Origin: Bradyrhizobium sp. CER78
GTDB lineage: Bacteria; Pseudomonadota; Alphaproteobacteria; Rhizobiales; Xanthobacteraceae
Assembly: GCF_029846235.1 (NCBI RefSeq)
Contig: NZ_JARVWP010000011.1
Span: 62,001-126,000 of the forward strand
Direction of reading: 5' to 3'
Length of the DNA: 64,000 nucleotides
A program made the position numbers and the translations under genes. This document shows positions 8,892-17,899 of the stretch, one piece after another (the first letter of the stretch is position 1; every line of letters starts with the position of its first letter). The notes below the pieces were generated by a model that saw only the letters and a list, made by a program, of their open reading frames with translations, searched no databases and was not told where the DNA came from.

Positions 8892-9150
8892 TCGACCCTC
8901 CTTGCTCGCTACCTTGTCTTCGCAGTCCGGTCAGAACCGCTGTCGCCTCCGGACCTTCCTGCCGGTGTCCAGTCCCGGTGGTGAGTCGTTCCAATCATGT
9001 ACGACCGCGGGCAGCTTGACAATCCGATGACACAGGCATTCGACCGACACGAACGTCGCCCACAAGCGGGATTGACAGATCTGCTGTAGGAAGTCGATGA
9101 CGCGGCGGTCTTGACCTTGCTCTCTAATCTGCCACCTGGTTCGAGAGGCG
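8892..9150. other. intergenic stretch without recognised features
   Basis: No convincing gene, RNA or repeat was seen between the start of the small secreted protein and the beta-propeller remnant. It may include the decayed upstream part of that remnant. Confidence 0.5.
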
Positions 9151-9375
9151 AGAGCATCATTCACTCTTCGGGAGCGTGTCTATGTGAGCTGCGGCGCCGG
9201 ATGCGTCGATGTCTTCGAAATCGATGGATCGGCCTATCGGCGGATCGCGCGCCTGCCGACGGCAACGGGCGCGCGCACGTCTCTCTTCGTGCCGGAATTG
9301 GATCGTCTGCTGGTGGCGGTCCGCGCGGGCCCCGCCGGGGCGGCCGCGATCTGGGTGTTCAAGCCAATTCCATGA
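9151..9375 (+). pseudogene. C-terminal remnant of a YncE/beta-propeller protein
   Basis: The frame reads RERVYVSCGAGCVDVFEIDG and continues to FKPIP with TGA at 9373-9375. This looks like the last blade or two of a YncE-like beta-propeller protein, in which repeats of the form 'xxRVYVSCGxGxVDVFE' are followed by 'YRRIARLPTATGARTSLFVP'. Everything upstream of about 9151 is missing or unrecognisable. A GTG at 9184 could open a 63-residue product, but a single propeller fragment would not fold alone. The stop is two bases before the next, also broken, gene. Confidence 0.55.
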
Positions 9376-9376
9376 G

Positions 9377-10212
9377 ATGGAGCGTGTAGGGAGTCGGCGC
9401 ATGTGTAGATATAGCGGAGGCCTTCGCGGCCCGTCGAGATATCTTGCGCTTGGCGCCGCGCTTCCGTTTGCTCTGCTCGCCTTGTCCTCGCCAGCAGCGG
9501 CCTATCGCCCGTTCGACGCACCGATGCCGCCGTAGCCAAAAAGGGAGAAATGGAGATTGAACTGCAACCGGCGGGACGTTTGCGCGATGAGAGCGGAACG
9601 AGCCTGATCGCGCCGTCCTGGGTCATCAACTACGGCCTAACTGAGGACTGGGAAGCCGTCTTTGAGGGCCAGGGGCAAACGTCCCTTTCGCCGCCGGGGC
9701 CGACAAGCCTGACGGCCGCTGGAGCATTTCTCAAACATGTAGTCCTGCCCGGCAGCCTGCAGGATAAAACTGGTCCAAGCGTTGCAACCGAGTTTGGTGT
9801 CCTTCTGCCGGACAGCATCGGCAACTCGGGTGTCGGTGCGAGCTTCGCCGCCATCGTCTCCCAACGCTGGGATTGGGGCACCATCCACCTGAACGCCGAG
9901 ACGGCTGTGACCCGCGACCATCATGGTGACGTTTTCCTAGGCGCGATCGTCGAAGGGCCATCCTCGTGGACGGTGCGTCCCGTTGCGGAGGTCTTCTACG
10001 AAAACGAATTTGGAAAGGAGGAGACGTTCTCGGGCCTGGTCGGGTTGATATATCGCGTGCGGGATGATCTCAGCTTCGACGTCGCAGTCTGTCACGCGCT
10101 TACAGGCGGACATCCAGTGAACGAGATTCGTGCGGGCCTAACCATCGGATTTCCGCTATCCTTCTTCGAAAGTCACGCCGCGCGCCAGTCTTCTCCAACG
10201 CTGCCTCGCTAG
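9377..10212 (+). pseudogene. secreted beta-barrel/transporter-like protein, frameshifted
   Basis: An ATG at 9377 (or 9401) opens a signal peptide (YLALGAALPFALLALSSPAA) followed by YRPFDAP and a stop near 9533. In the next frame the sequence continues at once as VAKKGEMEIELQPAGRL to 10212. Adding one base at about 9518-9520 joins the halves into one secreted protein of about 275 residues. The downstream half alternates strands (GLTEDWEAVFEGQGQ; RDDLSFDVAVCHAL) like an outer-membrane barrel. It may be a pseudogene or a sequencing error. The same kind of one-base loss is seen at 3920. Confidence 0.65.
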
Positions 10213-10363
10213 GCTATTGACGATCCGAAGACGCTGGGTACGCACGCCAGCCGCGGCCGACTGACTAATGAATCTCGTGTGCAGCCCGACTGGCATTCTT
10301 GCCACCTTGGGCCCAGTCGTAGCCCGGATCGGTGCACCAAGAGCATGGTGTCGGTCGTTCTAG

Positions 10364-11044
10364 TCATTTCGACGAGCCGTAAGTGATTGAATTGAACAGT
10401 GTTACGCTATCTGCCTTGGTCCACAAGCCTACCATGCCGGCTTCCGCGAAAGTCTCGTCCTCAACCTCGAACACCGTTTGACCGTTGTAGATCGCCTTGA
10501 AGCGACTGCCTGCGAATTCAACGCGCAGACTGCCCCACCGATTCGCGGGCACGGCAATCTTGACTCCATACCCGCCGGCTCGGCCAACAATGTCCAGAGC
10601 TCGCCGAACACCCTTCACCATCTTGTATAGCACCACGTTATCCTCGAGCGCATTGGCGCGAAGCACATAATAATTGTCGGCATCTCTCGCCCGCCACACG
10701 AGACCGGCAGCGCGGTCCTCCGCTCCAGCAATGGGCTTGAACTTCACCTCGATGAAGCCGTCCCTAATGTTCGTATCGTCCTTCAGCAGGACCGGATAAG
10801 TCGCGTTGCCGGATTGCTTGATCACCCGGGAATGGGACGGGGCAGTCGTATCCTGCTCGACGGTCCACTGCGGAGTTCCCGTTCCGGTCTTGGTGGCTGT
10901 CCAGCCCGCGGGCGGGCCTCCGACCGCGTCTGCTTCGAAGTTAGCTGCACTGTCTGCCATGGCATTTGACCCCATAACGCAAGAAATGGCGGCCACGATG
11001 AGAAGCGCACGCCCGCTCCAGCGATGGTCATTGCGCGCGATCAT
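10364..11044 (-). CDS. secreted concanavalin-like (LamG/DUF1080-like) protein
   Basis: A 226-residue protein with a signal sequence at residues 1-31 (LLIVAAISCVMGSNAMA). The mature part resembles a jelly-roll lectin/glucanase fold: GGPPAGWTATKTGTGTPQW, then EVKFKPIAGAEDRAAGLVWR, DADNYYVLRANALEDNVVLY, and a final TKADSVTLFNSITYG. Proteins of this kind are periplasmic or extracellular carbohydrate-binding or hydrolase-like domains. No catalytic residues can be named. It stands alone. Confidence 0.65.
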   Translation of the reverse strand: MIARNDHRWSGRALLIVAAISCVMGSNAMADSAANFEADAVGGPPAGWTATKTGTGTPQWTVEQDTTAPSHSRVIKQSGNATYPVLLKDDTNIRDGFIEVKFKPIAGAEDRAAGLVWRARDADNYYVLRANALEDNVVLYKMVKGVRRALDIVGRAGGYGVKIAVPANRWGSLRVEFAGSRFKAIYNGQTVFEVEDETFAEAGMVGLWTKADSVTLFNSITYGSSK

Positions 11045-11928
11045 TCTGGTCCTTCACGTCAAATCGAGCGGTGTCTGCCGTGACCGCATTTGGCCATGCT
11101 TCAGAACCATCAGAGCGATAAAGGATGAAGGACGAGGGATGCAATCTGTCGGGCATAACGCGTCCTTCACAGCAAAACGGACGCGATTCTTCGGCTGCCG
11201 CCTCGTGGGGAGATCGCTTCCCCATGCCCGCAACTAAGTAGGACATGAATCATCCTGTCAACGACCCAACTACCAACCTCGCCATACTGTGATCGCGACC
11301 GATTCTCCACACGCAAGCCCACGCAGACGTCGTCGCGCAAAGCTGTGCGGGTTCGCCGCGTTGCGCGACCTTGCCGCTAACCCGCACGGGTTCAGCGACC
11401 TCGGCCGGACGAGCGAGTAGCTGGAGCAGCCAGCAGGGCTCCCCGACCTCCGCGACGTCATCCACTGGCCGCTGCCATCGGGCGGCGCCCATGGTCTCGA
11501 TATCGACCATGTCCGCAATCGTCACCTGCAGAGATAAGGTGTTTCTCTCGATCTGTTGACGGCAGTTTTTGGACGGCAACAGCTACTACGCGACGCTGCG
11601 AAATAGTCCGCTATTCGCCGCAGTAGCTAGCCGATCTAGTAGAGGGCAACATGCTGAATTATAACTCAAGTTGAGGATGGTGCAGGTCCAGGATTTGAAC
11701 CTATTCCGGGATCAAACCGGCGACAGATTGCGTACGAGCGGTGGCTGTTGGATTGCCAACCGCGTACGCCGCGAGAGTTAGGCCGCCCTCCGGTAGGAAA
11801 ACACAACTTCGGAAATTGTGGGATTAGCAATGTAGCAGACCCCCGCGACCATGCGTTTCGGGTCGAGCCGCGCTAAGCCGATGGTCGGCAAAGGCAGCCG
11901 CGACGCAGGGCGTGAGAGCGTATGAACC
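11045..11928. other. gene-poor stretch
   Basis: No protein gene was recognised in these 880 bases. A minus-strand open frame at 11250-11579 has no recognisable motif. The stretch holds a dispersed repeat (11713-11870) and, on the minus strand at 11678-11702, a sequence resembling the T-arm and CCA end of a tRNA (AGGTTCAAATCCTGG, then ACCTGCACCA) without the rest of a tRNA. Confidence 0.5.
11713..11870. repeat. dispersed repeat, copy A
   Basis: This segment matches 52121-52249 over most of its length. Shared words include GATTGCCAACCGCGT, CCCTCCGGTAGGAAAA, TTAGCAATGTAGC and GTTTCGGG. Copy A is longer by two short inserts, one after the GGTAGGAAAA word and one after TTAGCAATGTAGC. Its identity is unknown; there is no coding signal. 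Confidence 0.65.
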
Positions 11929-12843
11929 TCAATCGAGTTGCTGCGCGACGCTAAGCAGTTTCTCTCTTAACCACTTGTGTCCCGGATCGGTCGTATGGCG
12001 GGGATGCCAGTACATAGCTTCGTGGATGTCCGGAACAGATATCGGGGACTCCAGCAGCTTGATATCGACCGTGCCAATCAGTTTCCTGGCCGCCCGTTCC
12101 AGCACGAGGCTGACGAGCCGCGTCCCCTTGATGAGAAATGGGTTCAGCAGGAAGCTTTCGACCGTCACCTCGATACGGCGTTGAACGCCGGCATCAGCAA
12201 GATGTTGGTCGGCGAGGTTCAGCTGTCGATCGTCTCCGATGCCGTAGACGAGATGCGGAAGATCGAGAAACTGCGTCTCGGTCAATGTATCGCCTGTGAC
12301 GTCGGGGTGATTTACATCGACGGCGCAGAGCCAGCGATCCCTTAGCAGCAAGGCCGTCGGATAGTCGTTCGGTCCGAAGAGTTCGATCGGCTCGATGACA
12401 ATGTCCGCCTGGTTCGTCTGCAGCACGCGCACGGCGTCCCGAGCACGAGGCAGTAGATGAATCGTCACGTTTGGAGCCTCGTTGGAGATAATCCTCACGA
12501 GCGGCGTGAGCAGGACCAACCCCGCATAGTCGGACGCACTGATCGAGAACGTCCGCGCATCGGTCGTGGGGTCGAATCCAGGACGACGCAGCAGAAGATG
12601 TTCGATCTTGCTAAGCGATTCCTTCAGCGGGACGATGAGGTCCTCCGCATTTCGGGTTAGAGCCAGATCGCGCCCAACGCGCACGAGTAGTGGGTCGTGG
12701 AAGACTTCGCGGAGTCGCGCGAGAGCCGCGCTCATCGCCGATTGGCTGAGACCGATGCGCTCGCCAGCCCGGCTTACGTTGCGCTCGGTAAGGAGCGCGT
12801 CGAGTATCACGAGCAGGTTGAGGTCAATGCTTCGTAGGTTCAC
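11929..12843 (-). CDS. LysR-family regulator of the NodD/PcpR-like group
   Basis: A 304-residue LysR protein. The N-terminus VNLRSIDLNLLVILDALLTE, then RAGERIGLSQSAMSAALARL, is typical of NodD/NahR/PcpR-like regulators. The GTG at 12843 is chosen because GGGAG lies six bases upstream and family proteins start there; an ATG at 12894 without a good ribosome site would add 17 residues. It is divergent from the flavin reductase-monooxygenase operon starting at 13126. It is the natural candidate for controlling that operon, probably with a phenolic effector. Confidence 0.85.
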   Translation of the reverse strand: MNLRSIDLNLLVILDALLTERNVSRAGERIGLSQSAMSAALARLREVFHDPLLVRVGRDLALTRNAEDLIVPLKESLSKIEHLLLRRPGFDPTTDARTFSISASDYAGLVLLTPLVRIISNEAPNVTIHLLPRARDAVRVLQTNQADIVIEPIELFGPNDYPTALLLRDRWLCAVDVNHPDVTGDTLTETQFLDLPHLVYGIGDDRQLNLADQHLADAGVQRRIEVTVESFLLNPFLIKGTRLVSLVLERAARKLIGTVDIKLLESPISVPDIHEAMYWHPRHTTDPGHKWLREKLLSVAQQLD

Positions 12844-13125
12844 CCCAGTCTCCCGATAAATGCGATCTCGAACCCTAACAATTTGCAGTGCCATGCACTA
12901 TCGGAATGAGCTCGGCCTTCGTATTTCGATCGGCGGAGTCTCTCATGTTGCGGTTGCGAGATGTTGCCTGCGATGTGCTGGGCTCTCGGCTTCTCGGCGT
13001 CCCCTGCGGCGCATAAGGCGGATAGATCGATCCGGCGGATAGTTGGAATATTTATTATCGATTAGACGTCGGCCGGGCGCGCCACTTAGCCTCTGTGACA
13101 CGAATAAGTCGCTACGAGGCTTACC

Positions 13126-13680
13126 ATGAACAGCTCGGGAATTGGAATCGATCGCGGAGTTTGGCCCTCGCAGACGATCGCTGATGCCGCGGCATTCCGG
13201 GCGGCGATGCGGCACTTCGTTGGAAGCGTGAGCGTCGTGACGACCTGGCATGGCGATAGACCCTGGGGGATGACGATCAGCTCGTTTACTTCAGTCTGCA
13301 CCGAGCCGCCGACGATACTGATCTGCTTGAACAGCAAGACAGTGACCGCCGCGCATGTACGGGAAGGCGAGCGGTTCGCCGTGAACCTCCTCACGCAGGA
13401 CCAGCTTCACCTTTCAGAGCTCTGCTCGCGTCCTAGCGTCGACAAATTTATTGACGAACACGTCCTGCTATCGACCGAGTTGTCCGACGGAAGAAGAGTT
13501 CCGCGGTTACGCGAGGCATCGGTTGTGTTCGAATGTCGGACAGTCGAGCAGCTCTTGGTCGGAAGCCATCGCATCGCCATCGCCGTGATCGAGAGCATTC
13601 ATGCGCCGGCCGCTGGTCCGCCGTTACTCTACGGACAGGGACGCTACATGTATGGCGTCGATCTGGAGGCGCGCGCATGA
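13126..13680 (+). CDS. flavin reductase of a two-component monooxygenase
   Basis: A 184-residue flavin reductase (HpaC/TftC class). Family motifs are FVGSVSVVTTWHGDRPWGMT near residue 35, SSFTSVCTEPPTILICLN, and GERFAVNLLTQDQ; it ends with the GPPLLYGQGRYM segment. It should reduce FAD or FMN with NAD(P)H and hand it to the oxygenase encoded at 14103. Its stop overlaps the next start as ATGA. The order reductase, NTF2-like protein, HpaB-type oxygenase suggests a single operon under the divergent LysR regulator. Confidence 0.85.
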   Translation: MNSSGIGIDRGVWPSQTIADAAAFRAAMRHFVGSVSVVTTWHGDRPWGMTISSFTSVCTEPPTILICLNSKTVTAAHVREGERFAVNLLTQDQLHLSELCSRPSVDKFIDEHVLLSTELSDGRRVPRLREASVVFECRTVEQLLVGSHRIAIAVIESIHAPAAGPPLLYGQGRYMYGVDLEARA

Positions 13681-14081
13681 CGTCTGCATCGACTCCAAAA
13701 GAAGTCGTCACCGCGCTTTACGATGCCTACGGGAGGCACGATCACCGCGCGATCCTCGCGCTCTATTGTGACGATGCGACGCACGACGAAGTCTCGCAAC
13801 TCAAGACAAAGCGGGGCTCCGCCGAGATCGCAGTGGGCATGCAGAAGCTGTTCAGCTGGCTTCCGGATGTTCGCTGGGAGGTAAAATCCATGATTGAAGG
13901 AGGCGATGGAGCGGTTGCTGTCGCCTACGTCATGCGCGCGACCGCTCCGCGGAAGAGCGGCGCGACTGACGCCAAGACCATTTCGTTGCGCGGCGTCCAA
14001 CTGCTCGAAGTCGCAGACGGCCGGATACGCCACAGCGAAGACTACTGGGACGCAGCGACGTTCCAACGGCAAGTTTCCTGA
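13677..14081 (+). CDS. NTF2-like (SnoaL-type) protein in the monooxygenase operon
   Basis: A 134-residue NTF2/SnoaL-like protein starting at the ATG that overlaps the flavin reductase stop. The N-terminal helices contain ALYDAYGRHDHRAILALYCD; the barrel strands include VRWEVKSMIEGGDGAVAVAYV and the C-terminal QLLEVADGRIRHSEDYWD. Its position between reductase and oxygenase genes suggests an accessory role in the same pathway, such as isomerising or binding a reactive product. Twenty-one bases separate it from the monooxygenase gene. No catalytic residues can be assigned from the sequence alone. Confidence 0.75.
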   Translation: MTSASTPKEVVTALYDAYGRHDHRAILALYCDDATHDEVSQLKTKRGSAEIAVGMQKLFSWLPDVRWEVKSMIEGGDGAVAVAYVMRATAPRKSGATDAKTISLRGVQLLEVADGRIRHSEDYWDAATFQRQVS

Positions 14082-14102
14082 GAACATGACAAGGAGTGAG
14101 CT

Positions 14103-15683
14103 ATGAGAACCGGTGCCGAGTACCTTCAATCTCTACGAGACGGTCGTCGCGTCTACGTCGGTGGTGAGCTGATCGAGGACGTGACCACGCATCCCATGAC
14201 GAAGGGGTACGCGAATGCCATCGCCGAATATTACGATCTTCACCTTGACCCGAAGAATCAAGACATTGCGACCTTTGTCGACGAGAGCGGTAATCGTCAG
14301 TCGATGCACTGGTTTCTGCCGCGGTCAAAGGAAGATGTGGTCAAGCGCCGCCAGTACTGCGACTTCCTCTGCCGTCACTTCAAGGGCGGCATCTTCACAC
14401 GGCCGCCAGCCGGCATGAACGTGGTCATGTTCACCCAGGTGGATGACCAGAAGCCTTGGTCGGACAATTCGCGCTTCAGCGGCAAGAAGCGCGATCTCTC
14501 CGGCAATATTCAGCGTCAGTGGGAGGAGGTCACGTCTCAGGATCTGGCTATTTCGCCGATGTTCCTCGACGTCCAGTTCGATCGCGGCCGTGACAATGCG
14601 ATGGCCGAGACGCCAATGCTGAAGATCATCGAAGAACGTGACGACGGCATCCTTGTCCGCGGCTGGAAGGCGATCGGCACATCCGTTCCCTTCGTCAATC
14701 ACCTTCTTATTGGAAACTTGTGGCGCCCCGGCCAGACCGCGGAGCAGACTGTCTACGCGCTGGTGCCGATCGCTACCAAGGGCATTTCGGTCGTGGCCCG
14801 CAAGTCGAACGCGCAGCCGGACGCAGATCCGTACGATCGTCCGTTGGCCACGATCGGTGACGAACTCGACGCGATGGTCTACTTCGATGACGTTCTCATT
14901 CCGTGGGACCGGGTACAGCATATTGGCAATCCAGACCACGCGAAATGGTATCCGCAACGTCAATTCGATTGGGTGCATCTCGAGACCCAGATTCGTCATT
15001 GCGTCCACGCCGAACTGATGGTCGGCCTCGCTCTACTCTTGACTCAGTCGCTGGGTACCAGCACCAACCCGGTCGTCGCCGCGCAACTCGCCGAGCTCAT
15101 TCGCTTCCGCGAGACCTGCCGAGCCTTCATGATCGCCGCTGAAGAGACGGGATTCGCGACGCCCGGAGGGCTGTTCAAGCCGAACAATATCTACATCGAC
15201 TTCGGTCGCGCCTACTATCTTGAGAATCAGGCCAAGATGGTGAACACCCTGATCGACTTCTGCGGTCGCGGCGTCGTTATCCAGCCGTCGAAGCGCGAGA
15301 TGGAAGATCCATACATCGGTCCGAAGCTCGCCGAGGCTCTCCGCGGTGCGGAGATCAGCGCCTACGACCGCATTAAGATCTTCCGCCAGATCAGCGAGCG
15401 ATTCCTGAGCGAGTGGGGCAACCGTCACGAGATGTTCGAGAAGTTCAACGGCACTCCTCTCTACCTCATCAACTTGCTGACGATGCAGCGCACGGAGTAT
15501 CAGGTCGATGGACCGCTGACCGAGCTGGCGCGGCAGGTACTCGGCTTCGGCGACACAGCGGAACTAGGGAAGCGTGCGCAGGAAGCGGAGCAGAAGTCCC
15601 ACTATGCCAGCGTCCGCTTCCAGCCTGACTACGCGAAAGCCCAGGACGTTAAGAAGTCCTACATGAACGACGCGGCCGAGTAG
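14103..15683 (+). CDS. HpaB-family FADH2-dependent aromatic monooxygenase
   Basis: A 526-residue oxygenase of the 4-hydroxyphenylacetate 3-monooxygenase/TftD/TcpA/HadA family, at the usual length. It opens with MRTGAEYLQSLRDGR and contains HWFLPRSKEDVVKRRQYCD, a flavin-side GWKAIGTSVPFVNHLLIG, and YFDDVLIPWDRV. Such enzymes take reduced FAD from a partner reductase and hydroxylate phenols, often displacing chloride or nitrite. With a hydroxyquinol dioxygenase and maleylacetate reductase downstream, hydroxylation of a phenol towards hydroxyquinol is the likely job. The exact substrate (chloro-, nitro- or plain phenol) cannot be read from the sequence. Confidence 0.88.
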   Translation: MRTGAEYLQSLRDGRRVYVGGELIEDVTTHPMTKGYANAIAEYYDLHLDPKNQDIATFVDESGNRQSMHWFLPRSKEDVVKRRQYCDFLCRHFKGGIFTRPPAGMNVVMFTQVDDQKPWSDNSRFSGKKRDLSGNIQRQWEEVTSQDLAISPMFLDVQFDRGRDNAMAETPMLKIIEERDDGILVRGWKAIGTSVPFVNHLLIGNLWRPGQTAEQTVYALVPIATKGISVVARKSNAQPDADPYDRPLATIGDELDAMVYFDDVLIPWDRVQHIGNPDHAKWYPQRQFDWVHLETQIRHCVHAELMVGLALLLTQSLGTSTNPVVAAQLAELIRFRETCRAFMIAAEETGFATPGGLFKPNNIYIDFGRAYYLENQAKMVNTLIDFCGRGVVIQPSKREMEDPYIGPKLAEALRGAEISAYDRIKIFRQISERFLSEWGNRHEMFEKFNGTPLYLINLLTMQRTEYQVDGPLTELARQVLGFGDTAELGKRAQEAEQKSHYASVRFQPDYAKAQDVKKSYMNDAAE

Positions 15684-15703
15684 GCGAAGCGTTCACCCAA
15701 GAT

Positions 15704-15736
15704 CGCGGAAGCCCCCATGGCTTTCGCGGTTCTTTC
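15704..15736 (+). terminator. hairpin after the monooxygenase gene
   Basis: The arms CGCGGAAGCC and GGCTTTCGCG form a ten-base stem with one G-U pair and a five-base loop, followed by the T-rich GTTCTTTC. It lies between the monooxygenase stop and the maleylacetate reductase start, so it could attenuate transcription within the pathway. Confidence 0.55.
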
Positions 15737-15753
15737 AGTGCTTTCGAAGGTGA

Positions 15754-16842
15754 ATGATGCCACGCTTTACGTTTTCTGGTCTGCCGACGCGCGTGGTGTT
15801 TGGTTCGCGGACCATCGGGTCGATTGGCAGCGAGGTTGAACGGCTGGATCGAAGGCGGGCGTTCGTGGTTTGCAGTGCGGCCCAGCAGCGTGAAGGCGAA
15901 ATGGTCTGCGACCTTCTCGGTCGATCTTGCAGCGACGTCTATGCGGGAGCCGTCCTGCACACTCCGACCAGCGTGACGAAGGATGCCATGCACGCCATGG
16001 TGGGCGCCGTTTCCGACTGCATTGTATCGATCGGAGGAGGCTCGGCTATCGGCCTTGGCAAGGCTCTCGCACTGCGCACCGGGATTCCGCAGATCTGCGT
16101 GCCTACAACTTATGCAGGCTCGGAGATGACGCCGATCCTCGGTCAGACAGAGGATGCTGAGAAGACTACGCTGGCCGACCCGGCAATCCTCCCGAAGACG
16201 GTCATCTACGACGTCGAACTTACGAAGTCATTGCCGAAAAGGCTTGCCGCGGCGTCCGGTCTCAACGCGATCGCACATGCAGCGGAAGCTCTCTACGCGC
16301 AGAACGGCAATCCCATCATTGGTCTGCTTGCTCAGGAAGGCATCGCAGCGCTAATCCGTTCGCTGCCGCAGATAGTGTCGGATCCGATAGCCGATCAAAG
16401 TCGGTCCGATGCTTTGTATGGCGCATGGCTTTGTGGTGTCTGTTTGGGGTCCGTCGGGATGGCTCTTCACCACAAACTTTGTCACGTTGTGGCCGGCTCC
16501 TTCGATTTGCCGCACGCGGAGACACACGCGATCCTGCTTCCCTATGCGCTTGCGTACAATCTGGAGGCGACGCCGACGGCCCTGGAGGCGCTACGAACGG
16601 CCACCGGTTCGAACGATCCAGCCAGAAAGATCTACGACCTTTCGCGAGCTTTGGATTTACCAGTGTCGCTGGGCGAGCTCGGCTTCGGAGAGGACAATAT
16701 CGATCGCGCCACGACCCTCACAATGAAGAACTCGTACTGGAATCCCCGCCCCTTTGACCACTCGTCGATCCGCGAGATACTGCGTGCAGCGTGTGGCGGT
16801 CGTCCGCCGAAGACAGTCCGGGTGGACGATTACAGGATTTGA
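15754..16842 (+). CDS. maleylacetate reductase (first copy)
   Basis: A 362-residue iron-type alcohol dehydrogenase of the maleylacetate reductase branch (TfdF/TftE/MacA), at normal length. The nucleotide-binding motif is SIGGGSAIGLGKALALRTG, followed by the group signature PTTYAGSEMTPILGQTE and the His-rich metal/active region MALHHKLCHVVAG with LPHAETHA. It reduces maleylacetate to 3-oxoadipate with NAD(P)H, and some members also remove chloride from 2-chloromaleylacetate. It precedes the hydroxyquinol dioxygenase by 35 bases, consistent with a shared transcript. Confidence 0.88.
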   Translation: MMPRFTFSGLPTRVVFGSRTIGSIGSEVERLDRRRAFVVCSAAQQREGEMVCDLLGRSCSDVYAGAVLHTPTSVTKDAMHAMVGAVSDCIVSIGGGSAIGLGKALALRTGIPQICVPTTYAGSEMTPILGQTEDAEKTTLADPAILPKTVIYDVELTKSLPKRLAAASGLNAIAHAAEALYAQNGNPIIGLLAQEGIAALIRSLPQIVSDPIADQSRSDALYGAWLCGVCLGSVGMALHHKLCHVVAGSFDLPHAETHAILLPYALAYNLEATPTALEALRTATGSNDPARKIYDLSRALDLPVSLGELGFGEDNIDRATTLTMKNSYWNPRPFDHSSIREILRAACGGRPPKTVRVDDYRI

Positions 16843-16877
16843 CGTGACTTCGCCGAAAATGAAATGGACAGGGAACT

Positions 16878-17741
16878 ATGCGAAACTTTGACGAGATCAC
16901 GATCACTGATGCGGTCATCGACAGTCTTTCAGGTGCAAGCGACAGGCGAGCGGCTGAGGTCAGCGCGGCGTTGGTCCGGCATCTCCATGCATTCGTAAGG
17001 GAGGTTCGGCCGACCATCGAGGAATGGGAGAAGGGGATCGGGTTCCTGACTGATACAGGAAAAATGTGCACTAACACTCGCCAAGAGTTCGTGCTCCTGT
17101 CGGACACGCTCGGCGTCTCGATGCTCGTGGATGCCATTAATCACGGAGCAGCCCAGGGCGTCACCGAGTCGACGGTGCTTGGGCCCTTTTACGTAGAGGG
17201 GCCACCCGAGAAAGGGCATGGGGAAAATATCTCTGGCGGTCTCGTAGGCGAGCCGCTCATCGTCACGGGGACAGTGAATGCTCCGGACGGCACGCCGATC
17301 AAAGGCGCCGTCGTCGATGTCTGGCATTCGGACGGCGATGGCTACTACGACGTCCAGCAATTCGAGGAGACTGGTGGCTTAGCCATGAGGGCCCGGTTCT
17401 CGACGGACGGAGCTGGCAAGTTCAGTTTCTGGAGTATTAGGCCGGCGGCATATCCCATTCCTCACGATGGTCCTGTCGGGGCCATGTTAGAGAAGCAGGG
17501 ACGGCATCCGTGGCGACCGGCGCACATCCACTTCATGATTTCGGCGCCCGGCTATCAGAAACTGGTGACGCACATATTCGCGGAAGGTGACGCGTATCTT
17601 GAGACAGACGTCGTCTTCGGTGTCAAGGATAGCTTGGTGCGCGAATTTGTCGAGATGCCGGCGGGGCAGGCGCCGGACGGCCTTATCCAAAACTCGCCCT
17701 TTTTCCATCTGCACTACGACTTCGGCTTGCACTTATCTTGA
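16878..17741 (+). CDS. hydroxyquinol 1,2-dioxygenase (intradiol)
   Basis: A 287-residue intradiol ring-cleavage dioxygenase with the helical N-terminal dimerisation domain (residues 1-115) and the catalytic beta-sandwich after it. Catalytic-type residues are seen at VLGPFYVEGPP, VDVWHSDGDGYYDVQ (Tyr157 region), Tyr192 of AYPIPHDGP, and His216 and His218 in RPAHIHFM, the expected two-Tyr/two-His Fe(III) set. The product from hydroxyquinol would be maleylacetate, the substrate of the reductase encoded just upstream. Catechol or chlorocatechol specificity is possible, but the maleylacetate reductase partner favours hydroxyquinol. Confidence 0.86.
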   Translation: MRNFDEITITDAVIDSLSGASDRRAAEVSAALVRHLHAFVREVRPTIEEWEKGIGFLTDTGKMCTNTRQEFVLLSDTLGVSMLVDAINHGAAQGVTESTVLGPFYVEGPPEKGHGENISGGLVGEPLIVTGTVNAPDGTPIKGAVVDVWHSDGDGYYDVQQFEETGGLAMRARFSTDGAGKFSFWSIRPAAYPIPHDGPVGAMLEKQGRHPWRPAHIHFMISAPGYQKLVTHIFAEGDAYLETDVVFGVKDSLVREFVEMPAGQAPDGLIQNSPFFHLHYDFGLHLS

Positions 17742-17899
17742 GGCCCGATTTTCGATCAGTCGATGCCCGCCAAAATGGGCACCAGCGATCAGCTCGTTCA
17801 GCTGCTCTCAATCAGGCGAATCCTGGGCGGAGCGCGAACCGCCCGCGAACGAAGACAGCACGTATCTGGTGCGGCGGCCGCGCCGAAGGCGACGGGAAA

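Noticed and set aside
11250..11579. Minus-strand frame of 109 codons in the gene-free stretch
   Set aside because: No domain, ribosome site or family resemblance was seen, and the composition does not look like a conserved protein.
11678..11702. Possible tRNA gene on the minus strand
   Set aside because: Only a T-arm-like stretch and a CCA end are present. No matching 5' acceptor strand, D-arm or anticodon arm was found upstream, so it is kept only as an attachment-site hint.
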